Source: Plasmodium malariae
Lineage: Eukaryota > Apicomplexa > Aconoidasida > Haemosporida > Plasmodiidae
DNA length: 64,000 bases
Reading direction: 5' to 3'
Assembly (NCBI RefSeq): GCF_900090045.1
Contig: NC_041786.1
Span: 2,536,501-2,600,500 of the forward strand
Shown: positions 1 to 10,800 of the stretch, one piece after another
How positions within the stretch are numbered: the first letter of the stretch is position 1
Layout of the letters: each line of letters starts with the position of its first letter
Program-made: the position numbers and the translations under genes
The notes under the pieces: model-generated
The model's database searches: none
What the model saw: the letters and a program-made list of their open reading frames with translations, nothing else
Told to the model about the DNA's origin: nothing

Positions 1-141
1 ATATATATATATAGATATAGATAGATAGATAGATATAGATAGATAGATATAGATAGATAGACAGATAGATAGATGGGTAGATATATATATATGTACAAAT
101 TTATGCGTGGATTTAGGGCTGTTTGTAACACCCATGTCGAA
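1..141. repeat. GATA/AT simple-sequence repeat
   Basis: Imperfect tetranucleotide repeat of tagatagata type with flanking (AT)n, covering about the first 95 bases. The rest, up to the stop codon of the first gene, is unremarkable A+T-rich 3' flank. It is typical Plasmodium intergenic microsatellite and is probably polymorphic in length. Confidence 0.8.
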
Positions 142-1773
142 TTAAAAGACTTTATTGTTTTTAAATGGCAACAAACAAATTCTATGACTTTCCTTGTTAA
201 CTTTGTTTTTAATGTATATATTTGAAGAAACAGAATATAAATTTTGTGTTAAAAGATTTATTTTTTTTTTGATTAGAAAACATAGACCCATTACATGGTT
301 ATAATAAAAAACATGACCAATAATATTATTAGAGAGAGTATTACTGTTTGTGTGCTTATCCTGAATAAGTACATTATACTGATTTTCATAATTAATGACA
401 TTTTCCTCACATTTTAAGGCATTTTTTAGTAAAAAAAAAGAAGACCTCAATAAATTCTTATCACATATTTCTTTTAAATAATTGTAATAGATAAAATCGT
501 CCTGTATAACTTTATTTAAGTTATGGGAATTTCCAAGAAATATATTATAATAGTCATAATTAATGCATATCAACAGTTGATACTTATTTATAAATATTTT
601 ATTTCTAGTTCTGTTTATAGCTTCTTGTCCCACATAACAGCCTTTATCCTTCGTTAAATAATTTAATTTATCATAATTCAGATCAAAAGGTGACAAATCT
701 TTGAACGAAAATAAATCTCTTTCATTTTTTGCTCGTTTGTTATTATTTAAAACGCAACCACTATCTATTGTTGTGTTATTATTAGCTGTATTAGCATCAT
801 TTATATTATTTCGTGTGTTTTCTTTAAAAAATGTATAATTTGAATATAAATTCTCAATTATTCCTAAATTTAGCTTGAAATAATCGTAAATGAAGATTTC
901 CGTAATTTTCCGTTTTTCTTCTGCTTCAAATTTGCGTAGTATATCACAGGTTTCATTTATTACTCCATTATTAATTTCGTAAATATAGTTTCTAACGTTT
1001 TTATCTTCCTTAGTATTTCCATTACTACTTATAGTCTCGCACATATTTTTATGCAACCCATTTTTTGCTTTCTTGCGCAATTCGTATATTCTGTATCCTA
1101 GAAGGTCATTTCTTTGATCCCGAGAGTAGAAAAGGGCACCTTCTCCGTTGAACCCTTTTAAAAAATCATTATGAAAAGTTATCACGCTGTTGCTATTACC
1201 ATCATACGTGATACTGCTACTACTACCTCCCTGGGGAATGCTAGTTGTATGATTATCATTATTGTTACTAACATCTCCAGTATCGTAAAGACTTTTCTCG
1301 CTTAAAGATGATATACAAGGCAAGAGCTGGTAAACATCAATATTTGTCATCTCTTTAAAATAAACATCACATGATAGTTTCCGTTTTTCTAATACATTCA
1401 ATATTAATTTTACAATTTCCACATTACAGTCAATGTAAAACAACCTAAAGAAATTCCTTTCATGAATATATTCTATATTATATATAAAACAATCGAATAA
1501 TATTTTTCCATTGTTTAACAAAAATAAGGAGGGTAAACCTTGCGTTAATTTTTTATATTTTGTACTAGGGTTACTAATTTTATCATATATACTTGAATCA
1601 GACTTATTAGGTAATATATTATTGAGTAGTTTCTTATTTAACGTAATATCTTCTTCATTCATTATTTTGCTTAAATCATTTGTTGTCAAACTTTGAAGAA
1701 ACCTAAAAGAATCTGAACCGCAGACTTGAATGAGCGTCCTATTTTTTAACTTACAGAGATTGTACTTATTCAT
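142..1773 (-). CDS. IBA57: IBA57/CAF17-like folate-binding Fe-S cluster assembly factor
   Basis: Single-exon gene encoding 543 residues. The diagnostic family motif KGCYVGQE lies near residues 378-387 and is followed by a basic segment, as in YgfZ/IBA57/CAF17 proteins. The N-terminus (residues about 10-35) matches the family opening, with a hydrophobic strand followed by a G-S-D-S-F-x-F-L-Q-x-L-x-T-N-D-L pattern. IBA57 works with ISCA proteins in mitochondrial maturation of 4Fe-4S clusters and binds folate through a fold related to aminomethyltransferase (GcvT). The protein is longer than bacterial or human homologues because Asn-rich inserts interrupt the core (about residues 165-200 and 320-345). 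No strong mitochondrial presequence is obvious, so the compartment (mitochondrion or apicoplast) is not settled. A plain GcvT-type aminomethyltransferase is less likely because the YVGQE signature is present. Confidence 0.8.
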   Translation of the reverse strand: MNKYNLCKLKNRTLIQVCGSDSFRFLQSLTTNDLSKIMNEEDITLNKKLLNNILPNKSDSSIYDKISNPSTKYKKLTQGLPSLFLLNNGKILFDCFIYNIEYIHERNFFRLFYIDCNVEIVKLILNVLEKRKLSCDVYFKEMTNIDVYQLLPCISSLSEKSLYDTGDVSNNNDNHTTSIPQGGSSSSITYDGNSNSVITFHNDFLKGFNGEGALFYSRDQRNDLLGYRIYELRKKAKNGLHKNMCETISSNGNTKEDKNVRNYIYEINNGVINETCDILRKFEAEEKRKITEIFIYDYFKLNLGIIENLYSNYTFFKENTRNNINDANTANNNTTIDSGCVLNNNKRAKNERDLFSFKDLSPFDLNYDKLNYLTKDKGCYVGQEAINRTRNKIFINKYQLLICINYDYYNIFLGNSHNLNKVIQDDFIYYNYLKEICDKNLLRSSFFLLKNALKCEENVINYENQYNVLIQDKHTNSNTLSNNIIGHVFYYNHVMGLCFLIKKKINLLTQNLYSVSSNIYIKNKVNKESHRICLLPFKNNKVF

Positions 1774-1823
1774 TGAATTTTCTAAATTTCACACCTATTT
1801 TATGTGTACATACAAGTACACAT

Positions 1824-1864
<41 letters not shown>

Positions 1865-2627
1865 TACAACTATTCATGTATGTTCAATACTATAACATGT
1901 GTATCAGTATTTCCTTTTTTTTTTAATAAATTAATTTCATATTTTTCATGGATATATATATATTTACAAATATGTATATACATTTTCTCACAAGAAAACG
2001 TTAAATCATTCATTTTTTGTTTTCATTCTTTTCAAGTTAAATATAATATTATAAAGGAGTTCAATGTCAATCATGTATCATTTTTTTCTAAAGAAAGATT
2101 CTTTTAATACAAACAGGACGAATTTCTTGAAAAATAAGTAAAATAGAGTATGTTATAGGTATTTATAAAAAAAAATTACGAATAACAGCGAACATATATG
2201 TATGTTCTTCTTCTGTGTATATTTATATTTTACACTTGAAAGTATATATAATATTTGTTCATTACATATATAGAGATGAGATAGGATGATAAACAAAATG
2301 TAGAAGCAAAATAATATTTTTGGCTTAATAATAACTAAAAAAATTATTAAAAAAGGTAAAAAAAAAAAAAAAAAAGAGTATAAGTGTGTTGAGCAGGTAT
2401 TTGATTAGGCTTTTCTAATTTTTTTTATTTTTTTTTTTGTGCAATGTTATTTAAAAATTACCAAAAAAAAGGGTACGAAACAAAGTGTAAAATATAAATA
2501 TATAACCTACAACACATACAAAATTTTTCATTAAGGTTTATTAAATGTCATTTTGTTACTGTTATATACAAAATTTAATTTATTACTACATTATTACACA
2601 TTCTCAAGTTCTTACGTTCTTGTACTA
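1774..2627. other. Intergenic, no gene seen
   Basis: Upstream flank of the IBA57-like gene and downstream flank of the leucine-rich-repeat gene; both are on the minus strand. It contains an (AT)n block near 1830-1862 and several poly-A/T runs. Short open frames here are low complexity. Confidence 0.7.
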
Positions 2628-3740
2628 TCACGCTATTATGAGTTCTTTTTTTTTTTTTTTTTTCCTCTTATCTGTTTTATGAATGTGCATTTTTCTTCTA
2701 TTCACTTGAACTTCCTTTTTTCTTTTTATTTCAGATTTTTCTTTTGACACTTTGGTATCATCACCATGCCTATTCAGGTTGGGAGGTACATGGTCTGAAA
2801 AGTCAAAGGAGAAATGCTCGAATATTCTGTTTGGTGGAATATTTACAGAGTTAATAGTAGTTAAGTTTCTTGTATTTTGAATAAAATTATTTAACTGATA
2901 TATATTCATTTTTTTAAAAAACGGGTTATTTGATATAACAATATTTTTTAAATTGTTTAATTCTTTTAAATAATTTAAAAAATCTTCCTTCATAATAAAG
3001 TTATTATGTACATATAACTGCCTTAAGGATGTCAAATATATTATATCCTTTTCAATATTTATCAACTTATTATTATTTAATCTTAATTCTTGGACATTAG
3101 AAAAATGAAAACTAAAACAAAACTGTCTAATTTTATTGAAAGAGAGAGAAATTTTTTTTAAGTTTATCATTGGTTTCGTTGGTTTAACAAAGGTTTCAAT
3201 AGAATTATTTTTAAGAATTAATGTTTCTAAATTTTTCAAACTCGCCAAATTTGGAACCTTTTCTATTTCATTATATGCTAATATTAATGTTTTTAAATTC
3301 TTTAATAAGCATACATCATCTATAATTTTAATTTTATTATTTGATAAATTTAAATATACCAAATTATTTAAATTATTTATGTAATTTATATTATCTATTA
3401 AATTGTTTTGTAATATAATTTGCTGCAAATTAAAATTCATTTCAACCATTCTCAAATCTTTTATTTTATTTTGACTTAAATCAACTTTGCTTAAATTTTT
3501 CATTTGATATAATTCTTCGCAATCTTCTATATCCTTATTTTTCAGAATTAGTTCCTTGCAATTTGATATATTTCCACCTTCAATGATCGAGGAAATTTTT
3601 ACTATAGTTAATTTTTTTAAGCTATCATTTTTTCTTTTTTCTTCAAATTGTTTCTCCATTTTGTTATAAACAACAACATATATATGGTTCATAAAAATTT
3701 TCGAATGGCTATTCTTACTCCCTATATAACATACACTCAA
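2628..3740 (-). CDS. Leucine-rich-repeat protein, SDS22-like architecture
   Basis: Single exon of 370 residues. Residues about 60-300 are a continuous array of roughly nine or ten leucine-rich repeats of the 22-residue SDS22-like type, with repeated L-x-x-L-x-L-x-x-N-x-I units, ending in an LRR cap-like segment (x-N-P-F-F-K). The C-terminus is basic and ends in a lysine run. Such proteins are protein-protein scaffolds; SDS22 itself regulates PP1, but nothing here proves that partner. The first Met gives a 27-residue leader that does not look conserved. The Met at residue 28 (codon starting 3659), just before a charged helix, is an equally good or better start. No signal peptide or membrane segment is seen. 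The family assignment is secure; the specific function is not. Confidence 0.8.
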   Translation of the reverse strand: MSVCYIGSKNSHSKIFMNHIYVVVYNKMEKQFEEKRKNDSLKKLTIVKISSIIEGGNISNCKELILKNKDIEDCEELYQMKNLSKVDLSQNKIKDLRMVEMNFNLQQIILQNNLIDNINYINNLNNLVYLNLSNNKIKIIDDVCLLKNLKTLILAYNEIEKVPNLASLKNLETLILKNNSIETFVKPTKPMINLKKISLSFNKIRQFCFSFHFSNVQELRLNNNKLINIEKDIIYLTSLRQLYVHNNFIMKEDFLNYLKELNNLKNIVISNNPFFKKMNIYQLNNFIQNTRNLTTINSVNIPPNRIFEHFSFDFSDHVPPNLNRHGDDTKVSKEKSEIKRKKEVQVNRRKMHIHKTDKRKKKKKKELIIA

Positions 3741-4814
3741 TTTTGTTTCTACTGATAACGAGTACTCTTAATTAGTCCGTGAAAAATTAGTGAAGATGCT
3801 GGAATAAAAGGTAATCCGAAAGAAGGAGAGTGTAAAAAAGCACAATTTTTGTATTCAAATATTTGGTATTATATCAAAAAAAAAAAAAAAAAATATAAAA
3901 TAAATATAATATACTATAAAATAATAAAAATAGTAATTATAATAATAATGATAAATAGTAGACTTTTTAAATTATTGTACAGTTTTTGTTCTGTCGAAAA
4001 ATTGTACTAAATTTTTCTAATTTGTTCAACACTTTTAAAAGAATACAACATAATAATATATGCCATAAATGAATAGTATAAAATTGAGCACTTGTTATTA
4101 GAAATAAAAGAAGCGTTTAATATTTTTTGCTTTTTAAAAAAATCTCAAAGGAAACACTAGGTTTTGATGTGCCTACAAATATTTATACTGAATATTTTTT
4201 TAATCGAAAATCCAAGAATACATGTGAATAACATATGTTCCTTAATATTATTTGCTATTCAAATATATTTATCATTTTTATTTTATTAATATTTTACAAT
4301 TTATTTTTACATAATTTTTTTATAAAAATATAGAAAAAATTTAAAAGAACTAAGTATTTTTATTTGTAAAAAAAAAAATATAAAAACAAAAATTAAATTA
4401 AATAAAATAAAACAAAAGAAAACAAAACATAACAATGTATAACAAAATAAAATCTAAAAACAATGGCAAAGCAACAGCAGCAAAAAAAATAAAACCAAAA
4501 AAACAGGTAAGATACCCCCTAAAAATAGTAACTAATTTTTTGTTAATAACTGAAAAAAATATACCAAATTGAAGTACAATATTAAAAAAAAAAAAGAGAA
4601 AGAAGGAAGAAAGAGAAAGAGAAAGAGAAAGAAGCAAGAAGAAAAATATAAACAACTACCTCCTTCATTCATTTCCATTGCTTACATGTATTAAGTACAA
4701 AAAAATGTTGAAAAAAAAACTATTTGCATACATGTGTAGTACTTGTATGTATATAAACATGTATACATAGGTACGAATTATTATAAAACTGGTGTATTCC
4801 CTGATAACTTTACG
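3741..4814. other. Intergenic, no gene seen
   Basis: Lies between the LRR gene 5' end and the RON2 3' end, both on the minus strand. It should hold the LRR promoter and RON2 3' UTR. It is dominated by poly-A/T and a purine-rich gaaagaga stretch near 4590-4640. I see no supportable exon. Confidence 0.7.
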
Positions 4815-7800
4815 TCATATCTTTATTCTAGCATAGGATATATAGTTATAACCACCTTTTGATTGGTTATGTATTTTCTTTATAGCCATTTTATGATCTT
4901 TGACTTTGTTGGGATTATTTTTCATTTCCATCATTTTATGTTCAGCATTTTCTATAAGTTTCTTTTTCATAGCTTTCCTTCTTTTAAAAATACCTTTTAA
5001 TCTGCGAATTGCTGATAGGGATAAAAATTTTTTCCACATGGATTTAAAAACTCCTTTGAGGGCCATATCAATTCTTTGTAAAACTTTGAATTCTGATTTT
5101 AAAACATTCCATAATGCTAAACCAGCCATAGGAGCGAATAAATATGGACCGATTGATGCAAAGAGTCCAACAGAGAAAACGCTCTTCATGCAAGCTTCAG
5201 TTGAGTTAGTCAACGTAGCTTTTACTACTTGTTGTATACACACTTGCTTTGGTGGTGGTATAGTAGATGTATAACAACTTGTAGCAGGTCCTACTCCTAT
5301 ATCTGTCGCATGTTGAGTTATATCCATGGCACTTAAAATAGTGTATGCAGATAATGTTCCTAAGGTCATAAAACCTAATAATTCTTTCATCCTACTTTTT
5401 TCTCTTTCCTTTTGCCATTTTCCTATGAAATTACCAAAATAAGGGGCTTGCATATAAAACATTTTACTTAAATAAGGCAACTGCATTTCACTAAAAATAA
5501 CTTTCGTTAACTTAAGTGAAAATGCAGATGTTAAAGATGCTCCATATTTCATAGCTTTTAATTCTTTCTTCATTGATTTAGGAAGTAAATTGTCAAAATA
5601 ATGTAACACAGCATCACCTCCAATAATCATTTTAAAATTGTTAACAAAATCTTTATCATCAATTTTGTTTCCAAGTGAATTGCTCGAAAATTTTACTTCA
5701 TAAGTTTGTAAACTATCAGGATTTTTCAAATGCTGTAAAGCAAAAGAAGAAATCATTTTCCATACTGCAGAACAATGATCAGCACACATGGAATTTTGAA
5801 GTTCTTTAAGTCTATCTTCATGTGGTATATAATTATAATTTGGATTAATAGCCATCATACCTGGATTTCTAACTACACTGAATGGCTCTCTTAAATGTTT
5901 CTCTGTACTTACTTGAATTACATGATCAACGATTTCAATAAAAGCCTCATTAATTAACCATGATTCATCCTGATCACGAATTAATTTATGCAATTCACTT
6001 ACTTTTTCTAATATAACAAATGCCTTTTTTATATCAATAGTTGCACCAAACCATAATGCATGCTCGACTTTAAAACTAGGTTTTCGTAAAAGCATATTTC
6101 CAAGAGAAACAATTTTATTGAAAAATTTTCTAAATACAGTTTGCTTAGTTGCTTTAACTGTTCTTGAAAATATGATATTTTCCTCAATATTATTTTCTAA
6201 TAAGTATTTACTGTCTTCTACAACTTTATAAACAACACTATTCTTTTGGTGTGGAGCATCATTCAATTCTAGCCATAGCCGTAAAGCTCTTGCATATTCT
6301 TTATTTATATAATGATCCCATTTATCATTTTGATTAAGGATGAGTTTATTTTCTTGTTTTTGTGCTTGTACTTTTTCATTTTCTTCATTTAATTCTTTTA
6401 TTAATTTTTCCTTATCTGTCATCTCTTCATTGGAATTATCATATTCATTTGAATAATCCTTAAGATAATTTTGAATCGAAGTTTCCATCTTTTGATTCTC
6501 AATTTTCTCCTTTTTATATTCTTCAAAACCTTTTGAAAACCATGCAGACATTAAATTATCAGCGTACCCTACAAATCCACCCTCAGTAAATATATCTTTT
6601 GCAAATTGACTATTGAGTTTATCATTTGCACTTACACTTCTTGGAACAAATCTGGCGTTTTGAATAATCTGCATAGATGCTATACTATGTGTTGTGAAAC
6701 GGATAGTCGTGATAATATTTTCCAGTATGTGTGAAGGGATATGTTGCAACAGTTTCATCATAGCCAATTTAGTAAGTAATTTCCTCTTTAGAAATCCTTT
6801 TTTCATTCCAACTACAAGTTTTCTAAGCTTATGAGGAATAAAAGCAGATGTTGACGTTGCAAATTTTTCAGAAAGCGTTGCTGAAAGCATTTTCCTTTTG
6901 TCACTATAATAACTTCTAACAGGATCTTTCCTTGCAAAAGCGGAGATTATGAATAAATTTACATAGAATAAATTTTCATTTTTAGCTATTTGATTTAAAT
7001 ATTCTATATTATTTCCTCTAGCCATAAATTTTAATGGAGAATTTGTTAATGTTTGTAATTCTATTAATGCCTTTTTTATGGATTCTAAATTAGATTTAGG
7101 CGATTTTGATAATATGCTATTTAAATAAAAATAATGACGAGCACTAGACACATCATTTAAAAATAATTTCCTCGCCTTTTGACTCTTAGAAGAAATAGTG
7201 TTATATCTGTCAACTAATGCATAAAAGGCTGGCAATGCTTTACTCTTTATATTGTATTTAGCATCCATTTTAAGTAGTTTCTTTTTTAACTGTTGACCTC
7301 TCATCATAAATTGATCAAATATATAGTTTTTTTTTCTTTTTTTTTTTTTATTTGCACTTGTTCCTGGTACATATACAAGTTCTCTAGTCTCATACCAGAA
7401 AAAGAATTTGTAAAAGTCCACATATTCATTCTGATTAAAAATGAGTTTTATATAATGAGGATTTGGTTCATTTGTTGAAGATGTATTCTCTATTTCAGCA
7501 AAAATTCTTAACAGATCAAAAGCTCTTTTCAAACTCTTTTGATTTTCTTTTTGTCCAATATCCTTTTTCAAAATCCTTGAATTATATAATTTAGATTTTT
7601 CAAAGTTACATTTTAATGCGTTTTCTGTATCATCCCTTGGGCAAACTTGTGAAAATATTCTTATTGCATTAAATGAAAAGGATAAAGAATTTTCATATCC
7701 ATTAACATTATTTTTATTAAAAACATTATCTATTTCGTGAATATTTATTAGGCTGAAAACATTTAGTACTAATTCTAGTAAGTCACATATGGTTTTACGT

Positions 7801-10800
7801 TCACCCATGGACGTAGTAGTTCTTCCTGGTCTTGATTCGAGGGGAATAAACGTTATGTCTTTTTCAAATTTTTTGCTTGGATTATAATAAATATTGCACA
7901 TTTCATTAAACATAAAGAAAGAGTAATCAGAATTAGCCATTATCATTGTTTGTAATGAATAAAAGGATTTCAATCCTTTAACAAAAAAATTGTTAAACGA
8001 AAGGTATGCCAAAGATAAGAGTAACATATGACCTAACATATATACATTGGAAGAAGATACTATATATATTTCGTAATTCAAACCAATAGAAGAGGAAGCT
8101 AACTTGCTATATTTTGTTCTTATTGGTTGTATAAGTTCTCCCAAGGCTAAATTATGAAAGTATAATCTTTCTAATTGATTAGTGCCTGGATTTTTTACAA
8201 ATACGTGACAGAGATATTGTTTCATAATTTTGTTATACTTAGCACTTAACGGATTTATATTTTCATTTCTAAAAGCATTTGCTTCATTAATAAAACTTTT
8301 ATCTTCATACACATCTCTATTACCATTTAAGTTTTTTCTATTTAATGAATTATTAATTGACTGTAAAATGTTGTTAAAATTATTAAGTCCTAAATATTTT
8401 TGTCTATTTAATTCTACTAGCATTTCACCCCTTAATTCTTCTAAAGCTCTCGCATATTCAAAAGCAGTATTAAGATAGTCTCCTTCTTTTTGTACTGAAT
8501 TATCTTGACGACAATAATTTTCTACTTCTTTAGAAAATTTAGTTCCAATCATTTTTTCTAATTCGATCTCATTTGAGCCCAAAATTTCTTTTTTATCAAA
8601 ATTCATATAATTTGAGAAATGGTAATTTACAGGTTTTCTATTTGCATAGTCGTTGTCATTTAAACCATCTTCTGTTTGATAATCTTCTCCATTAGAATTA
8701 AGCAATTTTTCTTTTATGGACATATCTTGTCCATTATCTAAATAATATAGAATTGAAGGATCGTCTAAATCGTCTGTATCATTTTTGTTGTTACCTCCAG
8801 AACCCTTATTTTTATTGCCTACTTTATCTCTTGAATATTCTCCTTTATTTAGATTATCCTCAATTTCGTTAGCTCTTTTTTTAGCATGACTATTATCATG
8901 CAATATATGAATAGGATTTCCTCCATACATATTATCTGTGTTTCCTCTACCTGGAATTCCATTATCACCTATTCCCATTCCTGTTAATCTAGGATCTCTA
9001 TAATTATCAGTTTCATTTGGATGCCCGTTTTCATCATGATCTGATGATATATACGTTTTGTTTCCTGGTTTTGATCGATTATAATCTCCTTCATTTAACT
9101 CGTATTCAGTGTCACTTGAATTATCATCAGAATTTTGGGGAAAAGGATTACTTCTACGTCTTTGACTAGGTTTTTTATATACTTTTTTTTTATTTGGTGT
9201 ATTATCGTATACATTTTTTCCATTATCAGAACTAATTTCATTTGGTCTTTTGTCATGAGGTTTTACATTTTGTCCATCTCCCTGCTGTACAGTATATACC
9301 AATGGATTATATCCTTTTCCATACGTACCTTCACCTTCGTTAACAGGTCTTAAATCATGAAGATAATCACTCAGTGGACCTTTTTTCCCTGGGTAAGCAC
9401 CTCCATTTTTTCCATTCCCTTGTGCACCATGATTTAAAGAGTAGGTTGTTCCATCATCTTTGTTCCCTTGAGGACCCCCTCCATAATGTGGTCCATCATG
9501 TTCTCCTTTACCCTCAGAACCATTATAAGGCACATAGGACTTACCATCAGGACCAACAAAAAGTTTGTATGCATTCCCATCTGGTCCAATATAATTTCCG
9601 TGAAATTTTCCATCAGGTTCAATTTGAGGTGTGAAAGTTTTCCCATCAGGTCCAATATAAGATCCGTGAAATTTCCCATCAGGTTCTATGTAAGTTTCAT
9701 AAGTGTTTCCATCTGGACCAACGAAAGATTCATGAATTTGACCATCAGGTCCAACGAAGGGTTGGTAAGTTTTTCCATCGGGTCCAATATAATTTCCATG
9801 AAATTTTCCATCAAGTTCAATCTGGGGTGTATATATTTTTCCATCGGGTCCAATATAATTTCCGTGAAATTTTCCATCAGCTTCAATATGGGGTGTATAC
9901 GTATTTCCATCAGGACCGACAAAGGATTCATATGTTTTACCCTTAGGTCCAAAGTATGGTTTGTATATTTTCTCATCAGGCTCAACGAAGGGTTTGTATG
10001 TTTTTCCATCAGGTCCAATATAATTTCCATGAAATTTACCATCCTGTTCAATATGAGGTGTGTAAGTTTTCCCATCAGGTCCAATATAAGATCCATGAAA
10101 TTTCCCATCAGGTTCTATGTAAGGTTTATAAGTGTTTCCATCTGGCCCAACGAAAGATTCGTGAGTTTTCCCATCAGGTCCAACGAAGGGTTTGTACGTT
10201 TTTCCATCGGGACCAATATAATTTCCATGAAATTGACCATCGGGTTCAATGTGGGGCGTATAAGTTTTCCCATCAGGTCCAATGTAAGTTCCATGAAATT
10301 TCCCATCTGGTTCAATATGGGGTGTGTAAGTATTCCCATCAGGACCAACAAAAGATTCTTGAGTTTTACTATCAGATCCGACAAAGGGTTTGTACGTTTT
10401 CCCATCAGGCCCAATATAGGTTCCATGAAATTTACCATCTGGCTCAACATGAGGTGTGTATGTTTTTCCATCAGGTCCAATATAATTTCCATGAAATTTA
10501 CCATCCTGTTCAATACGGGGTGTATAAGTATTCCCATCAGGACCGACAAAAGATTCATGAGTTTTACCATCAGATCCAACGAATGGTTTGTAAGTTTTTC
10601 CATCGGGACCAATATAATTTCCATGAAATTGACCATCCGGTTCAATGTGGGGCGTATAAGTTTTCCCATCAGGTCCAATGTAAGTTCCATGAAACTTCCC
10701 ATCTGGTTCAATATGGGGGATGTAAGTATTCCCATCAGGACCAACAAAAGATTCTTGAGTTTTACTATCAGATCCGACAAAGGGTTTGTAAGTTTTCCCA